A stretch of 9,230 bases of DNA from Candidatus Microgenomates bacterium (GTDB taxonomy: Bacteria; Patescibacteria; Microgenomatia; JADHYG01): NCBI GenBank assembly GCA_016782545.1, contig JADHYG010000040.1, positions 1 to 9,230 of the forward strand. The letters are read 5' to 3'. This document shows, one piece after another, positions 1 to 6,352 of this stretch; the stretch's first letter is position 1, and each line of letters starts with the position of its first letter. Below the pieces are notes generated by a model. The model was not told the DNA's origin and did no database searches. It worked only from the letters and a program-made list of their open reading frames with translations. A program made the translations under genes and the position numbers.

Positions 1-166
1 TGCTCGACGCGAGCTTAGTCTTAAAATCACTGAAGACGAGGTAATAAAACTTTCTCCAAAAGCTGAAAAAAGATATGCAAAAATGGATGAAGATTTTAGG
101 ACAGGTAAAAATGTTTTTACCGCTAAAAATGTAGACGAGTTAATGAAGCAATTAAAATCTGCCTGA
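1..166 (+). CDS. Antitoxin of a type II TA module, C-terminal part only
   Basis: This is an open frame entering from the left edge (first full codon at base 2) and ending in TGA at 164-166. About 54 residues are visible, ending DELMKQLKSA. It matches the C-terminal half of the antitoxin at 681-935: both have a LSxKAEKxxAK stretch, then an acidic helix, a GK turn and a final DEL/DDL helix. That part of such antitoxins normally wraps the toxin, while the missing N-terminus should carry the DNA-binding ribbon-helix-helix. The stop shares one base with the next gene's ATG (TGATG), the usual tight antitoxin-toxin coupling. The promoter and start lie outside the window. The family assignment rests on the similarity to the second module and on gene order. 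Confidence 0.75.
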   Translation, partial: ARRELSLKITEDEVIKLSPKAEKRYAKMDEDFRTGKNVFTAKNVDELMKQLKSA

Positions 167-429
167 TGAGAATTAAATATAATAGGCGATTTCAGAAAAA
201 CTATCGAAAACGAATTCAGCCTTATTCTAATCTAAACCAACAGTTTAAATCAAGATTTAAACTGTTTCTGAAAAATTCATCTCATCCTCTTCTAAAAGAT
301 CACAAGCTTTCAGGCAAATTAAAAGAATACCGTGCCTTTTCTGTTTCTGGAGATATTCGCTTAGTTTACAAAAGACTTAATGATTCTTTACTTCTTTATG
401 ATATTGGCGCTCATAACCAAGTATATTAG
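166..429 (+). CDS. YafQ/RelE-family mRNA interferase toxin (module 1)
   Basis: This 87-residue basic protein has the layout of the RelE/YafQ endoribonucleases, which cut mRNA on the ribosome and are held inactive by the antitoxin encoded just upstream. Visible signatures are the KDHKLSG block (His46), the core strand with GDIRLVY (Asp63, Arg65) and the C-terminal DIGAHNQVY (His83, Tyr87). They correspond to the His, Asp and His active-site positions of E. coli YafQ. The second YafQ histidine is replaced here by Ser59, as in many relatives. The start ATG overlaps the antitoxin stop by one base, so translation is probably coupled. It aligns without gaps to the toxin at 932-1195 (27 of 87 residues identical by eye), so the two modules are diverged paralogues. 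ParE-like gyrase toxins share the fold, but the histidines favour RNase activity. Confidence 0.85.
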   Translation: MRIKYNRRFQKNYRKRIQPYSNLNQQFKSRFKLFLKNSSHPLLKDHKLSGKLKEYRAFSVSGDIRLVYKRLNDSLLLYDIGAHNQVY

Positions 430-430
430 A

Positions 431-568
431 TTAGCTTTTGTCTAACATTAAAAATCTCAAATACTGCGCTTGACTTCGATCGATCTTTAGCCGTTGCAAC
501 AGCTTCTTAATTGGTTTTTTTGACACGCGGCCGCGTCTTGAAAAAACTAAAATAGAGGGGATTGGAAT
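431..568 (-). pseudogene. Possible gene remnant or tiny - strand protein
   Basis: On the - strand an open frame of about 46 codons ends with TAA at 431-433, two bases after the toxin 1 stop. Its last 31 residues (starting VSKKPIKKLLQRL, ending LRFLMLDKS) look protein-like: basic, amphipathic, with a plausible helix. There is no ATG and no ribosome-binding site. A GTG within the palindrome at 525-536 is the only candidate start. I do not recognise the family. It could be the 3' end of a decayed gene or chance. Confidence 0.2.
514..547. repeat. 12-bp G+C palindrome in A/T arms
   Basis: ACGCGGCCGCGT at 525-536 is a perfect 12-bp palindrome. It is flanked symmetrically by GTTTTTT (514-520) and AAAAAAC (541-547), which can also pair. 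The G+C block stands out in very A+T-rich intergenic DNA. It could be a terminator after toxin 1, since an A tract lies on one side and a T tract on the other, but the T tract precedes the stem instead of following it. Confidence 0.4.
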
Positions 569-643
569 AGGTTAATTATGGGCAATGTAAAGGTGTGATT
601 TAATAAGCTTGTTGAAAATCATTGCTAAAACATTTAGTAGGTC

Positions 644-671
644 TTGACAAAACATTTATTTCTGCTATAAT
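644..671 (+). promoter_or_regulatory. Consensus extended -10 promoter of TA module 2
   Basis: TTGACA at 644-649 and TATAAT at 666-671 are separated by 16 bp, with a TG at 663-664 giving an extended -10. The antitoxin ATG is at 681, only nine bases past the -10 box. Transcription starting at the usual distance would therefore give a leaderless or nearly leaderless mRNA, and no Shine-Dalgarno is visible. The ribbon-helix-helix antitoxin would be expected to autoregulate here. The rest of the gap (about 548-643) shows nothing I can name. Confidence 0.85.
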
Positions 672-680
672 CAGTCTATT

Positions 681-935
681 ATGAATAAAATTCAATTAAC
701 GATCACCGACCAAGAGCGCGACCTTATTTCTTTTAAAGCTGCCAGTTTAGGATTTAATGTCACGAAATTTATCAAATTCCTAATTAGTCGGGAGGCTTTT
801 TCTGTTGCTGAAGAAATTCCCACTTTTCAATTAAGCAAGAAAGCAGAAAAAAAGATAGCCAAAGCTCACAAAGAGCATCTGGAAGGAAAAAGCATAGAAT
901 TAAAATCAATTGATGACTTAGATAAGTTCGTATGA
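681..935 (+). CDS. Ribbon-helix-helix antitoxin (module 2)
   Basis: This is an 84-residue antitoxin. Residues about 3-36 (KIQLTITDQERDLI, then KAASLGFNVTKFIKFLI) have the pattern of a ribbon-helix-helix domain: a short polar strand, then two helices separated by a GFNVT turn. That fold dimerises to bind operator DNA. Residues about 50-84 form the acidic and basic tail expected to thread over the toxin, and they resemble the partial antitoxin at the left edge. The stop codon overlaps the toxin ATG by four bases (ATGA, 932-935), so the pair is translationally coupled. The start is fixed by the promoter immediately upstream. Repression by the complex at 644-671 is the expected control. Confidence 0.85.
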   Translation: MNKIQLTITDQERDLISFKAASLGFNVTKFIKFLISREAFSVAEEIPTFQLSKKAEKKIAKAHKEHLEGKSIELKSIDDLDKFV

Positions 936-1195
936 ATCTCCATTTTTCCTCAAGTTATCTTAGAGCTTATCGAAAGATTATCAAGAAAAACCCCCATTTT
1001 CATAAAAAAGTCAAAGAAAAACTTAAAATATTAAAGAAAAACCCTCGTCATCCATCATTAAGACTTCATAAACTCGAAGGTAGCTCTTATGAAGATTGGA
1101 GCATTAGTATAGATAAGGACATTAGAATTCTTCTTTCTTACGTAAAAAACGGAATTATTCTGGTGGATATTGGAAAGCACGATGATATCTATTGA
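932..1195 (+). CDS. YafQ/RelE-family mRNA interferase toxin (module 2)
   Basis: This 87-residue toxin has the same length as the module 1 toxin and every family position in register: His40-Pro41, His46-Lys47-Leu48, Gly50, Asp63-Ile64-Arg65, Asp79-Ile80-Gly81, His83 and Tyr87. The protein is strongly basic in residues 11-47, as expected for a ribosome-bound RNase. It has Trp56 where toxin 1 has Arg56. The start ATG lies inside the antitoxin stop (4-bp overlap). Its last few bases overlap the tail of a - strand pseudogene that ends at 1189. Nothing suggests it is broken. Cross-inhibition between the two modules is possible given the family relation, but about 31% identity makes it uncertain. 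Confidence 0.87.
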   Translation: MNLHFSSSYLRAYRKIIKKNPHFHKKVKEKLKILKKNPRHPSLRLHKLEGSSYEDWSISIDKDIRILLSYVKNGIILVDIGKHDDIY

Positions 1196-1347
1196 GGTTG
1201 ATCTTTTTTAAACCTTACTAGCCAAATAAAACTTACTCCCATCATCACAAATCCCAAATACTGCAAAATCTGCGGCCAGTAGAAAATCCTAATTGTTAAT
1301 TGTTAATTGTTGATTGTTAATTGATTAAGAAGCCAGCCATTGGCCCA
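1189..1347 (-). pseudogene. 3' remnant of a giant GT-C/YfhO-like membrane protein (copy 1)
   Basis: Read on the - strand, 1347 down to the TAG at 1189-1191 gives WANGWLLNQL, a linker with one in-frame stop, then IFYWPQILQYLGFVMMGVSF and a short basic tail. This aligns without gaps to the C-terminus of the 1414-residue protein at 2108-6352 (GFANAW, a 15-residue linker, YIFYTPEKLSFLGW, transmembrane helix, basic end). It also aligns to the second remnant at about 1880-2062. The spacing from the Trp to the IFY is 15 residues in all three. No start codon or upstream domain remains, and the linker is a 7-bp tandem repeat. Differences from copy 2 include many synonymous third-base changes, a sign of former protein-level selection. 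Confidence 0.6.
1291..1325. repeat. 7-bp tandem repeat, five units (AATTGTT)
   Basis: The units AATTGTT, AATTGTT, AATTGTT, GATTGTT and AATTGAT run from 1291 to 1325. They occupy exactly the linker of the membrane-tail remnant, and on the - strand they create its in-frame stop. A different heptamer occupies the same site in the second remnant (1956-1990). Confidence 0.9.
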
Positions 1348-1360
1348 GTTGTTGAAAAAT

Positions 1361-1388
1361 TTGACAAATTTGTTAAATATTATATAAT
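1361..1388 (+). promoter_or_regulatory. Perfect sigma-70-type promoter
   Basis: TTGACA at 1361-1366 and TATAAT at 1383-1388 have a 16-bp spacer, the same geometry as the promoter at 644-671. Transcription would begin near 1395, three bases before a terminator hairpin. There is no + strand gene until 2108, so the promoter does not belong to a nearby protein gene. Confidence 0.75.
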
Positions 1389-1394
1389 TACAAT

Positions 1395-1442
1395 AGATCC
1401 TCGGCCGGGAGTTTATACACTCCACTTGGCGGGGGATTTTTT
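1395..1442 (+). ncRNA. Terminator hairpin directly after a promoter; possible small or antisense RNA
   Basis: The bases TCCTCGGCC (1398-1406) pair with GGCGGGGGA (1428-1436) with one mismatch and one wobble. Inside, GGAGT (1408-1412) pairs with ACTCC (1419-1423), and six T follow at 1437-1442. This is a good intrinsic terminator on the + strand. With the promoter at 1361-1388 the predicted transcript is only about 48 nt, essentially the hairpin itself. It is antisense to the stop codon and 3' UTR of the - strand nuclease-like gene ending at 1441. Read-through would make a full antisense transcript to that gene. It may equally be just a terminator for module 2. I do not recognise the RNA as a known family. 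Confidence 0.45.
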
Positions 1443-1851
1443 ATTCGCCAGGAAAAACAGACATTAAATATTTTTTATCTGTCTTAATATTTTCCTTTAT
1501 TTGCAGAAAAAATAATTCTTTATTTTTTGTTAAACCAGCAAAGCGGTGGAGAATTTCTGTTCTTTTATTAGGATTAATTTTTGAACTGGGTGTATTTCTT
1601 GAGTTTTTAATTAAATCTATAGCACAAGGAAAGAACTTTAATCTTATTCGTCTTTGACGAGGGCTTTTTTGTGATAGGTGGATCCAAAAATAGCTAAAGA
1701 AGATTTTTTGTTTACTAAAATAGGCGGAGCGGATATAGGGTTTTCTTTTAGTTCTGCTTTTAATTTTACTGTAAATTAATTGACTTTCTTTCCAAATATC
1801 AGAGAATCTTGTGGCCGATATCTTTTTTGTCTTTGTTTGATAAGGAATCAT
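1441..1851 (-). CDS. Small basic protein resembling barnase/EndoU/colicin/RelE-like (PBECR-type) nucleases
   Basis: This is a 136-residue basic protein. Conserved-looking blocks are FSDIW (16-20), KPYIRSAYF (37-45), FFSYFWIHL (51-59), RLKFFPCAIDLI (70-81), LHRFAGLTKNKELFFLQIKE (101-120) and SVFP (131-134). From memory this pattern matches hypothetical CPR proteins assigned to the phage-Barnase-EndoU-ColicinE5/D-RelE-like nuclease group. Candidate catalytic residues are His102, Arg103, Lys119 and Ser131. I prefer ATG 1851, which is preceded by AAAGGTG and places the first conserved block near the N-terminus. A TTG at 1893 would add 14 residues. The gene has no signal peptide and no recognisable antitoxin. 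It sits between the two membrane-tail remnants and faces the + strand promoter and terminator. If it is a nuclease, its targets cannot be read from the sequence. Confidence 0.6.
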   Translation of the reverse strand: MIPYQTKTKKISATRFSDIWKESQLIYSKIKSRTKRKPYIRSAYFSKQKIFFSYFWIHLSQKSPRQRRIRLKFFPCAIDLIKNSRNTPSSKINPNKRTEILHRFAGLTKNKELFFLQIKENIKTDKKYLMSVFPGE

Positions 1852-2062
1852 CACCTTTAATTCTACCAGGTTTTGATTTGACGAGCCAGACAAAACTTAT
1901 TCCTATCATTAAAAACCCCACACACTCCAAAACCTGCGGCCAGTAAAAGATATAGACTTTTAACTTTTCACTTTCAACTTTTAACTCTCCTAGTGGCCAG
2001 CCGTTGGCCCAGCCTGTCCGCCTGAATATTTTCGCTTTTGGCGGGTTGTTGGTTAAAGACAT
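1799..2062 (-). pseudogene. 3' remnant of a giant GT-C/YfhO-like membrane protein (copy 2)
   Basis: This 87-codon - strand frame has ATG at 2060-2062, with AAGGG nine bases upstream. It contains TGWANGWPLGELK, a linker, then YIFYWPQVLECVG and a hydrophobic helix ending ISFVWLVK. It aligns without gaps to residues about 1357-1407 of the 1414-residue protein and to copy 1. The family-like part stops near 1880; the last 25 or so residues are hydrophilic, unlike the others, and overlap the nuclease start. It could be expressed as a tiny single-pass protein, because an ATG and a weak ribosome site exist. The lost upstream domains and the repeat-built linker make a decayed gene end more likely. Confidence 0.55.
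1956..1990. repeat. 7-bp tandem repeat, five units (ACTTTTA)
   Basis: The units ACTTTTA, ACTTTTC, ACTTTCA, ACTTTTA and ACTCTCC run from 1956 to 1990. Period and copy number match the repeat at 1291-1325 and it fills the same protein linker, but the unit sequence is unrelated. On the - strand it encodes a Lys/Glu/Val-rich linker (ELKVESEKLKV). Confidence 0.85.
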
Positions 2063-2090
2063 GATTTTTAGCCCTTCAGTCTTTCTAGTG

Positions 2091-2096
2091 TATAAT
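2091..2096 (+). promoter_or_regulatory. Candidate -10 box of the giant membrane protein gene
   Basis: TATAAT lies 11 bases before the ATG at 2108, and no convincing -35 or Shine-Dalgarno is visible. If used, it would give a leader of only about five bases, as at the module 2 antitoxin. The -35 side is TTTAGC or TTAGCC, which is weak. Confidence 0.4.
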
Positions 2097-2107
2097 TAAT
2101 ATAGACA

Positions 2108-5100
2108 ATGAAGATCCAAAAGATACTTTCTTATTTAAAAAAGAGACCTGGTTTAATCGTTCTTATTTTAATTCTTATTGTTATTAATCTAGCTAATTTA
2201 AAACCACAGTTTTATCTTGTGGGTTGGGATAATTATTCTTCTTATTTTAATCTTAAAACTAATTTATTTAGAACTTTATTTTCCACTTGGCGAGAATATC
2301 GGGGCCTAGGAGTTCCTTCTGATTCCGAAGTAGTTGATATTTTTAGACAGGTTTTCTTTCTTATTTTTTCTCCTTTTGTTAAAGAAACCCTTCTCGAACA
2401 AATCTATTTTTTGTTTTGTTTGGACATCGGAGCTTTGGGAATGTATTTTTTTGCTCGTGAATTTTTTCAGTACGTGCTTAGAAAAATACAAGAACAACAT
2501 TTAGATTTGATCGCTTTTGTTGCTGCCTTTTTTTATCTTTTTAATTTAGATACTTTGGCCACTTTTTATTTTCCTATGATTATGTATATCAACCGCTATG
2601 CTTCCTTACCGATTTTATTTTCAATTCTTTTAAAGCTCAAGAGAGAATCAAAGGTTAGCCTAAAAACATTTATTCTAATTGTTTTTTCGCTTTTATTCAT
2701 TTCTGGTTCATTTCTGACGGCGACAGTATTTATTACTTTTTTAATAACTCTGATAATTTATAGTTTGTTTTTAGGCGATTTTAAAAGACAAGTTTTTTAT
2801 ATCAAGAAAGGCGAAAACCACGGTCTCCTGGCCGTGGATGAGCCGATACAAATAAATCACTCGCCGAAGGCGAGTGTACAGAGCGAAACAGAGAACCACG
2901 GGCTCCTGCCCGTGGGTATCTATATTTTGTTTTTCTTAAGTATTAATTTCTTCTGGCTTTTGCCTTTTGCTAATTACACCCTGCAAAAATCAAAAATTAT
3001 TAAATTAGCACCAACTTTTATTGAAGCTAATGAAAGTCAGCTTAACCGACCAACATCTTTTTATAGTTTAGACAGGCTTTTGCTTTTATATCCTAATTTC
3101 TTTGATACAGAATTTACTGAAACAGATAATAATATTTCTCACTTTTTATATCCGAAAGTTGAGTTTTTTAACCAACCATTAGGAAAAGCAATTCTTGCTA
3201 TTTTTCCTCTTTCATATTTATTAGGCTCAATAATCATTTTAATTAAATATCGGAAAAAAGAATTATTTTGGATTCCAACAATTATCTTTTTTTATTTGAT
3301 TTTAGTAGGAAAAGAATACACCCCTTTGGGATTCATCTTTAATATCTTAAACAGAGCGATTCCCTATTTTGATGTTCTTTTTCGCTTTGGCGATACAAAA
3401 TTTAATATTTTTATTTCTTTTGCTGGTGGTCTGGCGGCGGCAATATTTTTTCTTTTTCTGCTAAATTTTTTTGACTCACGACTAAAGAAATTATCAAAAA
3501 GCAAAATTATTCTTCTTGTTCCTCTTTTGCTAACCATTTTTGCTTTTAATTTGTATTTTAAAGAAGGTCTTTTTGGCTTTTTTATGTACAACAAAATTCC
3601 TAAAGCTTATTTTCAAATTGCCGAAACCATCAATAAAGACAAGGATCATTTTCGAGTTTTACACCTACCCATTGATAAAACAGCCTATTGGAAATCTTAT
3701 GTCTGGGGTACCTTGAGCTCGTCTTTTTTTCACTTCATGCTTGATAAGCCCTTTATTGATAGGACTTTTGAACCAGCGAGCATGGAAAATGCTTATTTGC
3801 ATAAAAACATTTCTAGCCTTTTTGATAATACTCAGGAGATAGAGTTAGAAAAAGATTTAGATAAGAGATCACAGAATCTCTATACTCTTTTGAAGAAAAC
3901 TGGTGTTAAATATATTATTTGGGATAAAACAATTGCCACTTCTGTTTATAGTCGCGGCATAAATTATTGGGGAGAATTCAGCCAACCCAATAGTGAACGC
4001 TTGCTAGAAAATTTAAAAAAACTAGACTTGGTTCAGACAGTAGACACTTATGAGATAAATATCCATGATTACCTTGATATTTATAAAAATAGCTATCCGC
4101 TTAGTCAAGAGACAGTTGACTATCTTAAAAAGAATCCTAGTTTTTCTATTGAACTTCTACAACTTAATGAATTTAATCCCAAAATATATTTTACTGCTCA
4201 AGCAGAAGCAATTGACTCTAATTTAGACAATTTGTTGGAAACTGATTTGGTTTTTCAAAAGGAAAATTATCTTCAAGACAAAAAAAGAGCGCCCATTATT
4301 TTTCCTTTTAAAAAACAAGAAGCAGAGTTAGCAAAAAATAATGATGTTATTAGTTTGACTTTTGAAAACCCTTTTCAAAAGTCAGGAGATTATTTTGTGG
4401 AAGCTCGCGAAAATAATCTTGAAAAAAAGAGCCATTATGTAGAAATATTGGCGAAAGTTAAAGAGGAAAATTTAATTATCAGCTTTTATCATTTGCTTCT
4501 TCCCACAATCCAAGATCAAAAAACAGCAAAAAAAATTGGTGAAACAATAGTTCCTTTAGCCAAATTAAAACCAGACACTCTTACTATCAATAATAGTCTT
4601 AAAGATTATTTAGCTGATTGGCATATACTTGGTGAGGAAATTATTGCTGATCTAAGACTTAGTATTAATGATTTAATTTTGCCGTTGCCTGCCAATATTA
4701 GTGCTCTTGATAAATATGTGGCCACAGTAGTTCTTTCAGAAGAAGATTTAAATATAGAAATTTTAGAAAAAACAAAATCTTCACCAGTTAACTTTAATGA
4801 CTTTCAGCTTACCGAAGATCCTAATTGTTTTAAAGATCAATTATCAGATTATGATTTTCGACTTGAAAAAACAGACAAGAATCTTTACCTTTTCAGTAAA
4901 AATGGTTCAACCTGTATCTTGAAGACTTTTGATCAAGATTTAGAAGAAGAAATTACCCATCTTGAGTTAAAGATTGATATTCAGGGAAAATCAGCTGATC
5001 TTGATGGTTCGTATATCCAGAAAGCGGAAAAGCAATCAAAACCAGTTCTTAAAGACTATGTTTTAAGTAAAATCAAACCGAATTCCTTAAGAGTGTGTCT

Positions 5101-6352
5101 TAAAGAACGTTATATTGATGATTGTTTTAACAAACACCAAATACTTAATCTTAAAGAAAAACAAACAATTGTTGTTCCAACAGAAAAATCAGTGAAAAAA
5201 ATAACCGACTTTCTTATTCTTTTATCTTTAAAAAATATTGTTTTTCAAGAACAAGAAATCAATATTGAGTCCATTGTTTTAGACCAATTTAAATCCAGTC
5301 ATCAAGCTAGTTTGAAATTAGTGCCAACCACCTTGTCTGCAAAAGTCTTTCTTGATAAAACAAAAGATATAAGCTTCAAGATTCCCAAGGCCCTTTCTTT
5401 TTCCAGTTATTATTTTAATCCTGAAAAAGATGGCCTTTATTTAAGTAATAGATCTTGTTCAGAAAAAGAAGATTCATATCGAACCTTCAGACTAGTTAAT
5501 AACAAGCTGACAAGCTATTTTGAAAACTGTTACAATCTTTTTTCTGTCCAGGGCAGCTTTGATAGTAATAGTTTTTATTTATGGAATGTTGACTATCACC
5601 TTTTTTCTGGGAAATACCCCAAATACATTTTAGATGATGGCTTTCATCATTATAAAGATGAATATCTTTCTTTAAATCAAGGTTATCCAGACATTTCCTT
5701 TTTTAAAGACTTTCAAGAACCTGAGGGATTGTTGGATAAATTAAGAAAAGATGAGCATCAGAAGGAAATTGACCAGGCGTTTCAAAAGGCTCAATTTCAA
5801 TCAGCTTATACTTATATTTATAGTCAACCAGAGCTTGATGACAAAAAAAGAAAAGATTTTACCATTCGTCAAGATTCTGAAAATGAAGGCGTACTTAGTC
5901 TTTCTTCTTTAAATATTCTAGAGCTGCCCAACGCCTGGCAAGATTTGGAAATTAAAAAAGCCGATACTATTCTAAGTTACGACTTGCCAGAAAAAGTTCA
6001 ATATCAGCAAATTTTGCCCTCTTTGTGGCGAGTTACTTTTGAAAACACATCAGAGGAAAATAAGCCCTTGTTGCTGGTTTTTAATGAAGGCTATGATGAA
6101 CAGTGGCAGTTATATAAAAATTTTACTGACCTTTTATTGGGAAAAAAGGAGAAAACTTTTAATCATTTAAGATTGTCAGGGTTTGCCAATGCTTGGGAGA
6201 TAGAAGACGAGGAGTTAAATACAAAAGAAAAAAGTTTTTATATTTTTTACACCCCAGAAAAGCTAAGTTTTCTAGGCTGGATTATTACTTTAGCGAGCTT
6301 AATCTTTTTTGCGAAAAAATTTATTAAAAAACCATTAAAAGATTTAAACTGA
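2108..6352 (+). CDS. Giant multi-pass membrane protein, GT-C (AftD-like) N-terminus and YfhO-like C-terminus
   Basis: This is a 1414-residue protein. The N-terminal 490 or so residues hold about ten hydrophobic helices (for example 15-32, 190-226 and 271-290). The first external loop carries GWDNYSSYF (Asp41), typical of GT-C lipid-linked sugar transferases; the following EYRGLGVPSD region resembles the AftD-like CPR proteins. A long hydrophilic part (about 490-1380), presumably outside the membrane, includes LLLVFNEGYDEQWQ (1321-1334), like the YfhO family, and GFANAW (1358-1363). One C-terminal helix follows (about 1388-1405). It probably moves sugars from a polyprenyl carrier onto a surface glycan or protein. 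An in-frame palindromic insertion occupies residues about 236-270. The end overlaps the convergent glycosyltransferase by 106 bp. The substrate cannot be told from sequence. Confidence 0.8.
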   Translation: MKIQKILSYLKKRPGLIVLILILIVINLANLKPQFYLVGWDNYSSYFNLKTNLFRTLFSTWREYRGLGVPSDSEVVDIFRQVFFLIFSPFVKETLLEQIYFLFCLDIGALGMYFFAREFFQYVLRKIQEQHLDLIAFVAAFFYLFNLDTLATFYFPMIMYINRYASLPILFSILLKLKRESKVSLKTFILIVFSLLFISGSFLTATVFITFLITLIIYSLFLGDFKRQVFYIKKGENHGLLAVDEPIQINHSPKASVQSETENHGLLPVGIYILFFLSINFFWLLPFANYTLQKSKIIKLAPTFIEANESQLNRPTSFYSLDRLLLLYPNFFDTEFTETDNNISHFLYPKVEFFNQPLGKAILAIFPLSYLLGSIIILIKYRKKELFWIPTIIFFYLILVGKEYTPLGFIFNILNRAIPYFDVLFRFGDTKFNIFISFAGGLAAAIFFLFLLNFFDSRLKKLSKSKIILLVPLLLTIFAFNLYFKEGLFGFFMYNKIPKAYFQIAETINKDKDHFRVLHLPIDKTAYWKSYVWGTLSSSFFHFMLDKPFIDRTFEPASMENAYLHKNISSLFDNTQEIELEKDLDKRSQNLYTLLKKTGVKYIIWDKTIATSVYSRGINYWGEFSQPNSERLLENLKKLDLVQTVDTYEINIHDYLDIYKNSYPLSQETVDYLKKNPSFSIELLQLNEFNPKIYFTAQAEAIDSNLDNLLETDLVFQKENYLQDKKRAPIIFPFKKQEAELAKNNDVISLTFENPFQKSGDYFVEARENNLEKKSHYVEILAKVKEENLIISFYHLLLPTIQDQKTAKKIGETIVPLAKLKPDTLTINNSLKDYLADWHILGEEIIADLRLSINDLILPLPANISALDKYVATVVLSEEDLNIEILEKTKSSPVNFNDFQLTEDPNCFKDQLSDYDFRLEKTDKNLYLFSKNGSTCILKTFDQDLEEEITHLELKIDIQGKSADLDGSYIQKAEKQSKPVLKDYVLSKIKPNSLRVCLKERYIDDCFNKHQILNLKEKQTIVVPTEKSVKKITDFLILLSLKNIVFQEQEINIESIVLDQFKSSHQASLKLVPTTLSAKVFLDKTKDISFKIPKALSFSSYYFNPEKDGLYLSNRSCSEKEDSYRTFRLVNNKLTSYFENCYNLFSVQGSFDSNSFYLWNVDYHLFSGKYPKYILDDGFHHYKDEYLSLNQGYPDISFFKDFQEPEGLLDKLRKDEHQKEIDQAFQKAQFQSAYTYIYSQPELDDKKRKDFTIRQDSENEGVLSLSSLNILELPNAWQDLEIKKADTILSYDLPEKVQYQQILPSLWRVTFENTSEENKPLLLVFNEGYDEQWQLYKNFTDLLLGKKEKTFNHLRLSGFANAWEIEDEELNTKEKSFYIFYTPEKLSFLGWIITLASLIFFAKKFIKKPLKDLN
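2814..2915. repeat. Triple-hairpin palindromic element inserted in frame in a CDS
   Basis: There are three hairpins in 102 bp. CCACGGTC/GGCCGTGG (2818-2837, one G:T pair) has a TCCT loop. CACTCGCC/GGCGAGTG (2858-2876) has a GAA loop. CCACGGGC/GCCCGTGG (2896-2915) again has a TCCT loop. The first and third are near copies and both are preceded by GA(A/G)AA. The block is G+C rich in an A+T-rich gene. It encodes a hydrophilic stretch with ENHGLLAV at one end and ENHGLLPV at the other, placed between a basic loop and the next membrane helix. The reading frame is kept. Confidence 0.85.

Noticed and set aside
1291..1325. CRISPR array or direct-repeat origin
   Set aside because: The units are 7 bp with no spacers, and only five copies are present inside a coding remnant.
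1852..1893. TTG start for the nuclease-like gene
   Set aside because: It would add 14 residues overlapping the remnant, and ATG 1851 has AAAGGTG before it and a better fit to the first conserved block.
2814..2915. Intrinsic terminator or integron attC site
   Set aside because: The hairpins are in frame within a long intact coding region, have no T tract, and lack attC core sites.
3364..3594. - strand frame inside the giant gene (also 2306-2500)
   Set aside because: Shadow frames of A+T-rich membrane-helix codons, basic and without motifs or start signals.
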